A stretch of DNA of 59,866 bases. It comes from Yaniella sp. GTDB taxonomy: Bacteria > Actinomycetota > Actinomycetes > Actinomycetales > Micrococcaceae. Below the pieces are notes generated by a model, which was given only the letters and a program-made list of their open reading frames with translations, had not been told where the DNA came from and ran no database searches. This document shows positions 27,365 through 37,311 of this stretch, piece after piece. A program made the translations under genes and the position numbers. Each line of letters opens with the position of its first letter. The first letter of the stretch is position 1. The stretch spans positions 1 to 59,866 of the forward strand of contig NZ_JAKDKW010000004.1 in assembly GCF_030453185.1 (NCBI RefSeq), read 5' to 3'.

Positions 27365-29218
27365 ATGAGTATGAGCCATGCGGGCAGAGCTGCCCTGGGT
27401 GGAATGCAACGCGGTAAAGAGGGGCATTCGCTGACGCCGGGCACGATACGACGGTCATGGTCGTTCATTTCGCGCTATCGTGCCAGACTGATCGTCTATC
27501 TGACCGTCTCAGCCCTTGGCGCTGTTCTGACCGTCGTCTCACCCATATTGGCCGGTGACGTCGTCAATGCCATCGTTGACGGGTCCGACGTTAGCGTCGT
27601 CATCCGCCTCGCACTGTTGATCGCAGGCGTCGCTGTCGTTGAGGCCATCCTCGACGTGATCTCACGTTGGCAATCGGCTTCCCTGGGCGAACGCACGATA
27701 TTCGATTTGCGCACCACCGTCTTTAGCCACGTGCAGACGATGCCCGTTGCCTTCTTTACTCGCGCCCGAACCGGCGCGCTCGTGTCTCGGCTCAATAATG
27801 ACGTCATTGGCGCCCAGACCGCAATCGCGCGTACTCTGCCAACCGTGGTCATGAACGTCGTCACGTTGGCTGTAACCCTGGTCGTTATGCTGACCACCTC
27901 ATGGCAGATCACCCTGGTATCACTTGTCTTGCTGCCGGTGTTTCTTTTCCCTGCCCGATCGCTTGGTTCCCGACTCGCCGTGCTGACTCGCGAGCGTGCC
28001 AAACGCAACGCCGCCATGGGAGACCAGATGACCGAACGCTTTTCGGCACCGGGTGCAACACTGGTCAAGCTCTTTGGCGAACAACAGTACGAATCAGATA
28101 TCTTCGCGAACCGGGCAGATAGCGTTCGTTCCTCCGGCGTGCAGATCAGTGTGTGGACTTCAGTTTTTATGACCATGTTGACGTTGGTGTCAGCGCTGGC
28201 ACTTGCCGCCGTATACGGGATCGGCGGGTATCAGGCCCTGACCGGCAGCCTCAACGCCGGCGAGGTGGTTACCATGGCGCTGCTGCTGACCAGGCTCTAT
28301 GCTCCACTGACTGGGTTGGCAACCGCTCGTGTCGAACTGATGAGTGCCCTGGTTTCGTTTGAGCGGATCTTTGAAGTGCTGGACCTCAAGCCGATGATCA
28401 CTGACCCGGCGAAGCCGAAAGCAATTCCAGCGGGCGGCGTTCATATCGAATTTGACGACGTGGATTTTCAGTATCCCGCGGCGTCTGAAGTTTCCCTGGC
28501 GAGCCTCGAAGAAGTGGCGGTTTTAGATGACCGCGCCTCAGACCAAGTACTCCACGGGATCAACTTCACTGTGAAACCCGGCCAGACCGTCGCGTTGGTT
28601 GGCTCCTCGGGGGCTGGTAAGTCCACTATCGCTAGCCTTGTCTCTCGGCTTTATGATGTCACCGGCGGGTCCATCAAGCTCAATGGTATTGATCTGCGTG
28701 AGGCCAGTGCCACTGACATTCACGATCGTGTTGGTATGGTCACTCAAGATTCACACCTCTTCCACGCTTCCATCCGTGACAACCTCACTCTGGGGCACCG
28801 CACCGTTGGTGATGAACACATTTGGGAGATCCTGGGGAATGCCCGGTTATCCGAAGTGGTTGGGTCGATGCCGGATGGTCTCGACACCATTGTGGGGGAG
28901 CGTGGCTACCGTCTTTCCGGTGGCGAACGTCAACGCCTGGCCATAGCTCGCTTGCTGGTTGCCGCACCGGAAGCGGTGATACTCGATGAGGCGACTGCTT
29001 CGTTAGACGCAACGAATGAAGTCGCCGTGCAGCAGGCCTTAGATAAAGCGCTTGAAGCGCGCACTGCTTTGGTAATCGCGCACCGGTTATCTACGGTGGT
29101 TAACGCAGATGTGATTCTGGTCGTCGAAGATGGCCGTATTATCGAACGTGGCACGCACCAAGAATTATTGGCGGCGGATCGTCGTTACGCCGAGCTCTAT
29201 ACGACGCAGTTTGAATAA
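27365..29218 (+). CDS. ABC exporter, fused membrane and ATPase domains
   Basis: A 617-residue half-transporter of the multidrug/lipid exporter class (MdlB/LmrA-like), probably acting as a homodimer. Six transmembrane helices lie at about residues 45-310. The ATPase domain has Walker A GSSGAGKSTI, signature LSGGERQRLAIARLL and Walker B AVILDEATASLDATN, so both ATP sites look active. A short insertion before the ATPase (SLASLEEVAVLDDRASDQ) is unusual. I prefer the ATG at 27365, with GAAAGGGA upstream, over 27332. The substrate is unknown. Confidence 0.92.
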   Translation: MSMSHAGRAALGGMQRGKEGHSLTPGTIRRSWSFISRYRARLIVYLTVSALGAVLTVVSPILAGDVVNAIVDGSDVSVVIRLALLIAGVAVVEAILDVISRWQSASLGERTIFDLRTTVFSHVQTMPVAFFTRARTGALVSRLNNDVIGAQTAIARTLPTVVMNVVTLAVTLVVMLTTSWQITLVSLVLLPVFLFPARSLGSRLAVLTRERAKRNAAMGDQMTERFSAPGATLVKLFGEQQYESDIFANRADSVRSSGVQISVWTSVFMTMLTLVSALALAAVYGIGGYQALTGSLNAGEVVTMALLLTRLYAPLTGLATARVELMSALVSFERIFEVLDLKPMITDPAKPKAIPAGGVHIEFDDVDFQYPAASEVSLASLEEVAVLDDRASDQVLHGINFTVKPGQTVALVGSSGAGKSTIASLVSRLYDVTGGSIKLNGIDLREASATDIHDRVGMVTQDSHLFHASIRDNLTLGHRTVGDEHIWEILGNARLSEVVGSMPDGLDTIVGERGYRLSGGERQRLAIARLLVAAPEAVILDEATASLDATNEVAVQQALDKALEARTALVIAHRLSTVVNADVILVVEDGRIIERGTHQELLAADRRYAELYTTQFE

Positions 29219-29222
29219 CCCA

Positions 29223-29903
29223 ATGAAGGAGAAGGATTTGGATAGTACGCAGGTGGATCCTGAAACGTTCTGGGATGAGCGCTATGGCGAATCAGATGCG
29301 ATCTGGTCGGGCCATGTGAACGTTGCGTTAGCGGACGTGGTCGTCGAACGCGAGCTGGAAGTTGGTACCGCCCTGGATTTGGGATGTGGCGAAGGAGCTG
29401 ACGCTCTGTGGCTGGCACAACATGGTTGGCGAACCACGGGCCTCGATATTTCGGTCGTGGCGGTCCAACGGGCGCAAGCTGCGGCGAAGGCTCAGGGATT
29501 CTCTGCGGCTCAAGCACGGTTTGAAGCCGCAGATCTGATGAGTTGGAACAGTGACCAAAAGTTCGATCTCATCACCGCTTCGTTCCTGCAGTCACCCGTA
29601 CAATTCGATAGGACTCAGGCGCTCCATGTAGCTCAAGATCTGGTGGCCCCTGGCGGAAGACTCCTCGTGATCTCTCATGCTTCATTCCCACCGTGGGCGA
29701 AAGACCACCACGAGGACGCTGATCATGAAGCGAAACACGAAACAACCACACCGGAATCGGAGTTAGAGCTGCTGCAGCTCGATGAACGCCGCTGGTCCGT
29801 TGAAATTGCGGAATTGCGGTCTCGAGAGATCACCGCGCCGGACGGGAAGCTGGCAAGTCTGGACGACACCGTCATTCTGGCACGACGCACCGGCTGGGAC
29901 TAA
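29223..29903 (+). CDS. Class I SAM-dependent methyltransferase
   Basis: A 226-residue methyltransferase. FWDERYGESDAIWSGHVN at the start and the SAM-binding ALDLGCGEGADALWLAQHGW, then GLDIS, place it with the TehB/thiopurine-like group that follows ABC exporters in several actinobacteria. It begins four bases after the exporter stop, so both are one operon. A TTG at 29238 directly behind AAGGAGAAGG is an alternative start. The substrate is unknown. Confidence 0.88.
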   Translation: MKEKDLDSTQVDPETFWDERYGESDAIWSGHVNVALADVVVERELEVGTALDLGCGEGADALWLAQHGWRTTGLDISVVAVQRAQAAAKAQGFSAAQARFEAADLMSWNSDQKFDLITASFLQSPVQFDRTQALHVAQDLVAPGGRLLVISHASFPPWAKDHHEDADHEAKHETTTPESELELLQLDERRWSVEIAELRSREITAPDGKLASLDDTVILARRTGWD

Positions 29904-29925
29904 TTACTACGACGGCATAACAAGA

Positions 29926-29985
29926 AAAGCTCCTCGGCTGCTCCGACTGAACGTGTAGACGTCAATGGAACGACCGAGGAGCTTT
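29926..29985. terminator. Bidirectional terminator
   Basis: AAAGCTCCTCGG (29926-29937) pairs with CCGAGGAGCTTT (29974-29985) across a 36-base loop between two convergent genes. Confidence 0.7.
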
Positions 29986-30003
29986 GTGTATCGTTGGCTG
30001 CGC

Positions 30004-30642
30004 CTACTCGGGCCATGGGTTGTCGCGGATAACTTCGACGAAGTCACCACGTTGGAAACCCGGTAGGAAGTGTTCCAGGACATCGGCTTTGACGTTGCCG
30101 AACGTCGTTTCTGGGCGGTCCTTGAGACCATTCGTAAAGGCAGCAAGAATCTGGTTCTTAAAATCAGGACGTGGGTGTGCTTCTACGACCGCTTGTCGCT
30201 GCTCAGCGGTGATCGCGTCATATCCGATGCCCAGTACGTCGAGTTCTACACCGCGAGTAACCAGCGCGACTTCGGACTGCATATGTAGAGGAATTTCTGG
30301 CGTCGTGTGCAGCGCAACGGCGGCCCATACTGTGTCGGCGGCGTCGCCGTCCACGCCGTACTCCTTCAGGAAGTCGCGGGCAACATCTGCGGCATCGATC
30401 TCGAAGCGCTGGTCGGTACGACGGTAGGTATCGGTGAGTCCCAGATCGTGGAACATCGCACCAACGTAGAGCAGCTCAGAATCGTAGCGCAAGCCCTCAT
30501 CCATGCCCCGCAGGGAGCCAAAGAGAAAAGTCCGACGGGAGTGGTCAAAAATCAGATCATTGGCGACGTCGCGCACTAGCGCGGTGGCGTCCTGTGCCAT
30601 CTTGCTGTCGGGAATTGTCACCCCGGCGATAGTCTCAGTCAC
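30004..30642 (-). CDS. HD-domain hydrolase (cyanamide hydratase-like)
   Basis: A 212-residue HD-superfamily protein. The metal-binding core is seen in FDHSRRTFLFGSL, YVGAMFHDLGLTDTY and AAVALHTTPEIP, the arrangement found in cyanamide-hydratase-type and related HD proteins. I chose GTG at 30642 because AAAGGCAGGA precedes it; longer frames upstream run into a low-complexity basic stretch. The natural substrate is unknown. Confidence 0.85.
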   Translation of the reverse strand: MTETIAGVTIPDSKMAQDATALVRDVANDLIFDHSRRTFLFGSLRGMDEGLRYDSELLYVGAMFHDLGLTDTYRRTDQRFEIDAADVARDFLKEYGVDGDAADTVWAAVALHTTPEIPLHMQSEVALVTRGVELDVLGIGYDAITAEQRQAVVEAHPRPDFKNQILAAFTNGLKDRPETTFGNVKADVLEHFLPGFQRGDFVEVIRDNPWPE

Positions 30643-30828
30643 GGTGAGTCCTGCCTTTCGTCTGTCGCGGCGGCTGTGTCCGGTCAAGCGCACCCTGTTG
30701 TAGAGTGTTTCCTTCCATACTCGCAAACTCGGGCCGACTCGGCCAGGCCTGATCTGGCTGAACTCGTCGTTAACCGAGACCGTGCGCGGCCCCAAAGAGG
30801 GATCGCGCACGGTTGCAGTCAGTAGGGT

Positions 30829-31347
30829 TTACTCAGAAACAGGGCTGAGTGTCCCGTCAGACTTGGTGATAAATGAGCGCAAGAACCACTGGAATAGTTC
30901 AAGGCCGCGGGTGACCTCAACGAGAATATCCTCGGTCATCGGATCAGCCTTGCCGGTTTCAGCAATAGCATTGCGGAAGTCTTCGATGACACCGGTGTAG
31001 ACGTCGCTCAACGCCGAGATGTGAGCTAAGGTCGAACCGCGATTCACTGGGTAGTCTTCCCAGGTGCGGCCCGTGACGATCGCACCGGGGGTGCCCTTTG
31101 GCGATGCCCCCATAGTAGCGATGCGTTCAGCGACAAGATCGGCCCAGGCGCGCACTTCGCCTAGCTGTGGGTCGAGCATCTCGTGAACCGAAATGAATTC
31201 TGGTCCAACAACGTTCCAGTGTGCATGCTTGAGCGTTAGATGTAGGTCATTGAGCGCATGGAGGCGCACCTGCAAGATGTCGGTGATGCGGTGGCTGTCT
31301 TCGAAATCCATGCCGGGGGTGGTGTAATCTGCGTAGTTGTCAGTCAT
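30829..31347 (-). CDS. dps: Dps-family DNA-binding ferritin
   Basis: A 172-residue Dps protein, which forms 12-mers that store iron and shield DNA in starvation and oxidative stress. The ferroxidase region LHLTLKHAHWNVVGPEF and DPQLGEVRAWADLVAERI is present, as is the C-terminal helix FQWFLRSFI. I chose the ATG at 31347, with AGAAAGGTT upstream. An IdeR-like iron box lies about 117 bases upstream, which would couple expression to iron (inference). Confidence 0.93.
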   Translation of the reverse strand: MTDNYADYTTPGMDFEDSHRITDILQVRLHALNDLHLTLKHAHWNVVGPEFISVHEMLDPQLGEVRAWADLVAERIATMGASPKGTPGAIVTGRTWEDYPVNRGSTLAHISALSDVYTGVIEDFRNAIAETGKADPMTEDILVEVTRGLELFQWFLRSFITKSDGTLSPVSE

Positions 31348-31463
31348 TGAGTAACCTTTCTGTCGCTGACGTAAGCGATCTGCCATGTCGCGACGACGAA
31401 TCATGTCTCTATAAGGTTCTACCCTCAGACACTACTCAATACCTTTTCCCGAGACGTCGCAAG

Positions 31464-31482
31464 ATATGTAAGGCTTACCTCA
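31464..31482 (-). promoter_or_regulatory. Predicted IdeR/DtxR iron box upstream of dps
   Basis: Read on the minus strand, TGAGGTAAGCCTTACATAT matches the DtxR/IdeR consensus TWAGGTWAGSCTWACCTWA at 16 of 19 positions, with the central dyad intact. It lies between dps and tRNA-Arg. An IdeR gene is present about 6 kb away. Confidence 0.6.
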
Positions 31483-31534
31483 CGGAATTTTGAGTACTTT
31501 ATGAGGTTCAGATTCGTCTCAAACGGAGAAACGG

Positions 31535-31611
31535 TGGTGCCCCCGACTGGATTCGAACCAGCGACCTTCCCTTTAGGAGAGGGATGCTCTATCCAACTGA
31601 GCTACGGAGGC
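31535..31611 (-). tRNA. tRNA-Arg (anticodon CCT)
   Basis: On the minus strand the acceptor arms GCCTCCG and CGGGGGC pair, the D-arm begins TAGCTCAGTTGG, the anticodon arm is TCCCT-CTCCTAA-AGGGA with anticodon CCT, and the T-arm is GCTGG-TTCGAAT-CCAGT. The ACCA end is encoded. It decodes AGG. Confidence 0.96.
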
Positions 31612-31637
31612 TAAGGCCAAGAAGGCCACAGGCTATC

Positions 31638-32315
31638 TTAGGGGATCTCGCGTTCCGGATCCATTGATGTTGCAAGCCCGGGGCTATTTCGGCCAATAAA
31701 TTTCAGAACCAGCATTGCGACGATCCAAATGATCAGAAACGCAAAGACGAGCCACTGGAGAACGGTCAGCGTGGAGGCAAGTGAGGTATTGGCTTCGGTT
31801 ATGTCGTGCAGGGCTGCTTCACGGGTGATCGACGCCCAGATTTCCAGGGCGGCATAGACTACGGCGGCGGCTACCGCACCCCATTTGGCAAGTTTGGTGC
31901 GTAGCGTCCACAGCCCTACCGCTATAACGCTGAGGCCCATCATGACCGCGAAGATGCGACCCGCGGTGATGTGCACCCAGTTGTATTGGCCCAGGGCGTC
32001 GTCGTCCATACGCTCGGCGAGATGCTCGACGTCAGTGAGCGTAAAACCAGAAACATGGTGGTCGAGCATGGACATGCCCCCGGTGAGCTGCTGCAGGCCC
32101 TGCAACGCAAGAATGTGGTAATAAAATCCAATAAACAAGGTGACCGCGAGGACAGCGAGAACCAAGATGCCCGGACTGCCTTCTTGCCGGCCGGCTTGTT
32201 GCAGGTCGTCCTTCGCCTTGGCAGCAGTCAACCGTGGACGATCAGCCTTCTGATTCGGTGTATACCGAATCGTTTGATTGTCCTCGTAGTCTTTGGCTCG
32301 GCGTTTTCTTGCCAC
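31638..32315 (-). CDS. Four-span membrane protein of unknown function
   Basis: A 225-residue protein with a basic, hydrophilic N-terminus of about 48 residues, then hydrophobic spans at about 50-71, 116-138, 145-163 and 182-207. A polar loop of about 40 residues between spans 1 and 2 carries LDHHVSGFT. I do not recognise a named family. It lies between tRNA-Arg and the divergently read pcrA gene. Confidence 0.7.
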   Translation of the reverse strand: MARKRRAKDYEDNQTIRYTPNQKADRPRLTAAKAKDDLQQAGRQEGSPGILVLAVLAVTLFIGFYYHILALQGLQQLTGGMSMLDHHVSGFTLTDVEHLAERMDDDALGQYNWVHITAGRIFAVMMGLSVIAVGLWTLRTKLAKWGAVAAAVVYAALEIWASITREAALHDITEANTSLASTLTVLQWLVFAFLIIWIVAMLVLKFIGRNSPGLATSMDPEREIP

Positions 32316-32486
32316 TCATCCTCCGGTGCTGCTCTCTATGCCAAACATGGCGTGGGGAACCTCAGGTGATTCTGAAATACCTGGTGTTCATCTTAGTTGA
32401 GTTCACGAGCGCCGTCTCGCAGGGCTTCTCCACAGCCGGCGAACACAGACCAGTTTTGGAGGCGTGACCGGCTAGACTTGGAGCCT

Positions 32487-34973
32487 ATGGCCTACCAGAC
32501 TTCTTTGCCCCAATTTCGCCCTGCGTTTTCCGTTGATGCCGGACCTGAAAGTCCGGTGCAGAAACCAAACGCGTCTGCGGAGCGGTTGGTGACAGGTTTG
32601 AACCAATCTCAAGCCGAGGCGGTGCTGCACCGGGGTGGGCCCTTGCTGATCGTCGCCGGCGCTGGTTCGGGTAAAACCCGTGTGCTGACACACCGGATCG
32701 GGCATTTGTTGGCAACCGGGGATGCACGACCACACGAATTCTTAGCTATTACGTTTACGAATAAAGCCGCAGCTGAAATGCGGGAACGTATTGGGGAACT
32801 TGTTGGTCCGGATGCAGCCAAGATGTGGATCTCGACGTTCCACTCATCGTGTGTGCGCATCTTACGTCGCGAAGCCAAACACGTTGGTCTGAAATCCAAC
32901 TTCTCGATCTATGACGCGGCTGACTCGTTGCGCCTGATCACCCAGATTGCCAAGGATGCTGACTTAGATCCCAAACGTTTCGCACCGCGGGCGATGCGAA
33001 ATAAGATTTCCTCGTTGAAAAATGAACTCGTCGACGACGAAGTATTTGCTTCTACGGCTCCTGCAGATCCGTGGCATCAAGCCGTTGCGGAAATCTATAA
33101 GGAATATAGCTCTCGACTGCGCGGCGCCAATGCCATGGACTTCGATGACCTGTTGAGCAACGTGGTCCATATGTTTGATGCGTTCCCCGCGATTCTCGAT
33201 AACTACCGTCGTCGTTTCCGGTTTGTCCTGGTGGACGAGTACCAGGACACGAACCACGCGCAGTACCGTTTGGTGCGGCTCCTCACCGGTGCACCTGGTG
33301 AGCCGGAAGGTGTGGCAACCGAAGGCGGCCAACTCACCGTTGTGGGCGACTCCGACCAGTCGATCTATGCTTTCCGAGGTGCCGATATCCGCAACATCGT
33401 GGACTTTGAACACGACTACCCGGACGCTACGGTGATTCGTCTGGAGCAAAACTATCGCTCCACTCAAACCATCTTGGATGCTGCCAACGCCGTCATTGCA
33501 CAGAACCCATCCCGTGAGATCAAGCGGCTGTGGACTGCTGAGGGTAGCGGCGAGAAGATTATTGGCTACGCCGCAGAATCTGAGTCGCGCGAAGCCCAAT
33601 GGATAACCGACACGATCGATGATCTGATGGACAACCAAGATTATCGGCCAGCCGATATGGCGATCTTTTACCGTACCAACGCCCAGTCACGGTCCATTGA
33701 AGAACGACTCATCGCCTCGGGCATCCCGTACCGAGTGGTTGGCGGTACACGGTTCTACGACCGGAAAGAAATCAAAGATGCCCTGGGTTACCTACGGGTC
33801 TTAGATAACCCGGATGATGACGTGAACCTCCGGCGTATCCTCAATGAGCCAAAGCGCGGTATCGGGGATCGGGCCGAGGGCACCATCGCTGCACATCAGA
33901 CGCGTGGGCAATCCACCTTTATGCAGGCATTGCGTGACGCCGAAAATTCGCCCGGTGGGATGGCCACTCGGTCATTGAACGCGGTCAAAAAATTTACCCA
34001 ACAGCTCGATGACTTACAACAAGTTGCGGAAACAGAATCGGTTGCCACGATTCTTGAAGCTGTACTGGAACAGACCGGCATGCTGGAGGCACTGCGAAGC
34101 TCCAAAGATTTCCAGGACGAATCCCGGGCCGATAACCTCGGTGAGCTGGTCGGTGTTGTACGGGAATTTGATAAAGCCAATCCGGACGGGACCCTCGGCG
34201 ACTTTCTGGAGCAGGTTGCCCTAGTCGCCGACGCTGATCAGCTACCGGATGCGGCGGACGAAGAAGGTCGAGCGCTCGCAGAATACCTGGGTGAAGTCAC
34301 GCTTATGACACTGCATACGGCGAAAGGACTGGAGTTCCCGGTGGTATTTCTGACCGGCATGGAACACGGCGTTTTCCCGCACGCACGTTCAATGGCTGAC
34401 GAAAAGGAATTGGCTGAAGAACGCCGTCTGGCATATGTGGGTCTGACACGAGCGCGCGAACGCCTGTATGTATCACGTGCAGAGTCGCGCAGCATGTGGG
34501 GGCAGCATCAGTTCTATCCGGCCAGCCAGTTCCTGTCGGAAATCCCGGCCGAGCTCATTGAGTGGGAGCGCGAAGGTACAGGGGCGCCGGCAACTTCTGG
34601 ATTCGGCGGGGGCTTTGGCGGATTTGGACAAGACACCGGTGTGCGTGGATTCCGCTACCGCGATGCGCAACGCTTCAGCGGCTCTCATTGGGGCGCTTCG
34701 ACCGCCAACAGGAACTATGGCAAGGCGGCAGCCGAGGGGATAACTGAGGCCCAAGAAACAGCCCGAGTGAAAAAACCAGCACCTCGAACTCAGGTGAATC
34801 CAAATAAGGAAGTCCTGGCGGTGGCTACAGGCGACGTCGTCGAACATAAATCATTTGGCACCGGAGTTGTGACCGGGGTCCAGGGTGAAGGCAACAAAGC
34901 CGTAGCTGTTGTACAGTTCGCTGAGTCTGAAAAACGTCTACTGCTGCGCTACGCACCGTTGAAAAAGACGTAA
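32487..34973 (+). CDS. pcrA: ATP-dependent DNA helicase PcrA/UvrD
   Basis: An 828-residue superfamily 1 helicase that unwinds DNA 3' to 5' in repair and plasmid replication. Motifs appear in order: Q motif LNQSQAEAV, Walker A AGAGSGKTRVLTHRI, FTNKAAAEMRERI, Walker B VDEYQDTNHAQY, GDSDQSIYAFRGAD, LEQNYRST, and TLMTLHTAKGLEFPVVFLTG with VGLTRARERLY. The C-terminal Tudor-like segment VEHKSFGTGVVTGVQGEG binds RNA polymerase in relatives. I chose the ATG at 32487 because the longer frame has no conserved residues and TTGGAG precedes this ATG. Confidence 0.96.
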   Translation: MAYQTSLPQFRPAFSVDAGPESPVQKPNASAERLVTGLNQSQAEAVLHRGGPLLIVAGAGSGKTRVLTHRIGHLLATGDARPHEFLAITFTNKAAAEMRERIGELVGPDAAKMWISTFHSSCVRILRREAKHVGLKSNFSIYDAADSLRLITQIAKDADLDPKRFAPRAMRNKISSLKNELVDDEVFASTAPADPWHQAVAEIYKEYSSRLRGANAMDFDDLLSNVVHMFDAFPAILDNYRRRFRFVLVDEYQDTNHAQYRLVRLLTGAPGEPEGVATEGGQLTVVGDSDQSIYAFRGADIRNIVDFEHDYPDATVIRLEQNYRSTQTILDAANAVIAQNPSREIKRLWTAEGSGEKIIGYAAESESREAQWITDTIDDLMDNQDYRPADMAIFYRTNAQSRSIEERLIASGIPYRVVGGTRFYDRKEIKDALGYLRVLDNPDDDVNLRRILNEPKRGIGDRAEGTIAAHQTRGQSTFMQALRDAENSPGGMATRSLNAVKKFTQQLDDLQQVAETESVATILEAVLEQTGMLEALRSSKDFQDESRADNLGELVGVVREFDKANPDGTLGDFLEQVALVADADQLPDAADEEGRALAEYLGEVTLMTLHTAKGLEFPVVFLTGMEHGVFPHARSMADEKELAEERRLAYVGLTRARERLYVSRAESRSMWGQHQFYPASQFLSEIPAELIEWEREGTGAPATSGFGGGFGGFGQDTGVRGFRYRDAQRFSGSHWGASTANRNYGKAAAEGITEAQETARVKKPAPRTQVNPNKEVLAVATGDVVEHKSFGTGVVTGVQGEGNKAVAVVQFAESEKRLLLRYAPLKKT

Positions 34974-35134
34974 ATAGCGCCAATATGTAGTCATTGTTCG
35001 GGGTGGCCCTTCTCGGTGGACTACAGTAAGGGTTTAGGAGTTCTGTGGCGTTAAGCCGAACTCGCAGACGCCCGGGGATATCTGTTCCGGGAGTGTCATT
35101 CAATAAGTTGTCGAGGTAAAAGGACTGCAAACTC

Positions 35135-36298
35135 GTGGACCTGTATGAGTACCAGGCACGCGATCTTTTTGAAGCACACGGGGTACCCGTGCTGGCTGGG
35201 ATCGTTGCCGAAACACCGGAAGATGCCAAAGCCGCCGCTGAAAAACTCGGTGGCGTTACCGTTGTCAAAGCCCAAGTCAAAGTAGGTGGCCGCGGCCTGG
35301 CCGGCGGTGTCAAAGTCGCCAAGAATGCTGACGAAGCATACGAATATGCCAAAGACATTTTGGGCATGGATATTAAAGGTCACACCGTTCACCAGGTGAT
35401 GATCGCTGCAGGCGCTGACATCAAAGAAGAGTACTACTTCTCGATGCTGCTGGATCGCGCCAACCGCACCTACCTTGCTATGGCATCGGTAGAAGGCGGA
35501 ATGGACATCGAGCAGTTGGCAGAAGAGCGTCCAGATGATCTGGCACGCGTCCCAGTTTCGCCAACCACCGGTCTGAACCGCGAAGTCGCAGAGCAGATTG
35601 CGAAAGAAGCTAAATTCGCTGAGGACATGCAAAGCGATATCGCTGATGTGCTTGTCAAACTTGGTGAAGTCTTTGAGAAAGAAGACGCCACCCTGGTTGA
35701 AGTCAACCCACTGGTCCTCACCGGCGAAGGCAAGCTCATTGCCCTTGACGGAAAAGTCACCGTGGATGACAACGCTGACTTCCGTCAGCCAGCACACGCT
35801 GAACTCGTTGACGAACGTACCGAAAACCCGCTCGAAGCCAAAGCTGAAGCCAAAGGCCTCAACTACGTGAAGCTTGACGGTGCCGTTGGTGTTATTGGTA
35901 ACGGTGCCGGACTGGTTATGTCCACACTGGACGTCGTCGCATACGCCGGTGAAAACCACGGCAACGTCAAACCGGCCAACTTCTTGGACATTGGTGGTGG
36001 CGCTGACGCACAGGTCATGGCCGATGGTCTCGACGTGATCCTGGGTGACGAGCAGGTCAACTCCGTATTCGTAAACGTCTTTGGCGGTATTACTGCCTGC
36101 GACCAGGTTGCCCGCGGTATCGTGCAGGCATTGGAAATCTTAGGCGACGCTGCATCCAAGCAACTGGTTGTACGCCTGGATGGAAACAAGGTGGATGAAG
36201 GCCGCGCCATCCTGGCCGAAGCCAACCACCCGCTGGTCACCATTGCGGCCACCATGGACGAAGGCGCTGACAAAGCCGCCGAGTTGGCCAACAAGTAA
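35135..36298 (+). CDS. sucC: Succinyl-CoA synthetase beta subunit
   Basis: A 387-residue ATP-grasp subunit of the TCA-cycle enzyme that makes succinate and ATP/GTP from succinyl-CoA. It opens [19 protein letters not shown], has [16 protein letters not shown] for nucleotide contact, VEVNPLV, and [15 protein letters not shown]. It starts with GTG at 35135 and is followed 18 bases after its stop by sucD. Confidence 0.97.
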   Translation: MDLYEYQARDLFEAHGVPVLAGIVAETPEDAKAAAEKLGGVTVVKAQVKVGGRGLAGGVKVAKNADEAYEYAKDILGMDIKGHTVHQVMIAAGADIKEEYYFSMLLDRANRTYLAMASVEGGMDIEQLAEERPDDLARVPVSPTTGLNREVAEQIAKEAKFAEDMQSDIADVLVKLGEVFEKEDATLVEVNPLVLTGEGKLIALDGKVTVDDNADFRQPAHAELVDERTENPLEAKAEAKGLNYVKLDGAVGVIGNGAGLVMSTLDVVAYAGENHGNVKPANFLDIGGGADAQVMADGLDVILGDEQVNSVFVNVFGGITACDQVARGIVQALEILGDAASKQLVVRLDGNKVDEGRAILAEANHPLVTIAATMDEGADKAAELANK

Positions 36299-36316
36299 GG
36301 ACGGGATAAAGAAGAA

Positions 36317-37234
36317 ATGTCGATCTTCCTCAATAAAGATTCAAAGGTCATCGTCCAGGGTATTACCGGTGGCGAAGGAACCAAACACACTGCGCTGATG
36401 CTCAAAGCTGGCACCAATATTGTCGGCGGCGTGAACGCACGTCGCGCAGGCGAAACCGTTGAGCACGTTGACGCCGATGGCAACGACGTGACGCTGAACG
36501 TGTACGGCACTGTAGAAGAAGCCATGAAAGAAACCGGCGCAGATGTGTCGGTCATGTTCGTGCCACCGAAGTTCGCTAAAGACGCTGCAATGGAAGCCAT
36601 TGAAGCTGAAATCGGACTCCTCGTAGTCATCACCGAAGGTATCCCGGTTCAGGACACCGCAGAGTTCTTCGCTGCTTCACAGGCCAACGTTGGTTCTGAT
36701 GGCAAGCCGAAGACTCGGATCATTGGTCCAAACTGTCCGGGCATCATCACACCGGATGTATCCCTGGCGGGCATTACCCCGGCTACTATTACCGGAACCG
36801 GCCCCATTGGTTTGGTCTCCAAATCGGGTACATTGACCTACCAGATGATGCACGAACTGTCCGAGATTGGTATCTCTACTGCTATCGGAATTGGTGGTGA
36901 CCCTGTCATCGGCACCACCCACATCGATGCGCTGGAAGCTTTCGAACAGGATCCAGACACCAAGGCCATCATCATGATCGGTGAAATCGGTGGCGACGCC
37001 GAAGAAAAGGCTGCGGAGTACATTAAGGACAATGTATCCAAACCAGTTGTTGGCTACATTGCTGGCTTTACCGCACCGGAAGGTAAGACCATGGGTCACG
37101 CCGGTGCGATCGTTTCCGGTTCCTCCGGAACTGCTGCAGCCAAGAAAGAAGCTCTTGAAGCAGCAGGCGTTCAGGTTGGCCAGACCCCAACTGAGGCCGC
37201 TGATAAGATGCGCGAGATCTTCAAAAATCTCTAA
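36317..37234 (+). CDS. sucD: Succinyl-CoA synthetase alpha subunit
   Basis: A 305-residue subunit that binds CoA and carries the phosphorylated histidine. [16 protein letters not shown] near the start forms the CoA site, [11 protein letters not shown] follows, and the active-site His lies in [17 protein letters not shown]. It forms an operon with sucC and is followed by a very strong terminator. Confidence 0.97.
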   Translation: MSIFLNKDSKVIVQGITGGEGTKHTALMLKAGTNIVGGVNARRAGETVEHVDADGNDVTLNVYGTVEEAMKETGADVSVMFVPPKFAKDAAMEAIEAEIGLLVVITEGIPVQDTAEFFAASQANVGSDGKPKTRIIGPNCPGIITPDVSLAGITPATITGTGPIGLVSKSGTLTYQMMHELSEIGISTAIGIGGDPVIGTTHIDALEAFEQDPDTKAIIMIGEIGGDAEEKAAEYIKDNVSKPVVGYIAGFTAPEGKTMGHAGAIVSGSSGTAAAKKEALEAAGVQVGQTPTEAADKMREIFKNL

Positions 37235-37257
37235 GCTCTAATATCTGATCTCATCAG

Positions 37258-37300
37258 AATCAGACGAAGCCCAAGCACATGCTTGGGCTTCGTCTGATTT
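37258..37300. terminator. Strong terminator between sucD and thiolase genes
   Basis: A 19-base perfect stem, AATCAGACGAAGCCCAAGC (37258-37276) and its complement (37281-37299), with a four-base loop ACAT. A-rich and T-rich flanks allow use in both directions. Confidence 0.9.
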
Positions 37301-37311
37301 AACACGCAATC

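Noticed and set aside
30779-30813. Hairpin ACCGTGCGC/GCGCACGGT between dps and the HD gene as a terminator
   Set aside because: The stem is good, but there is no T run on either strand, so termination is not supported.
35096-35959. 287-codon minus-strand frame inside sucC
   Set aside because: It lies wholly antisense to conserved sucC codons and arises from their codon bias.
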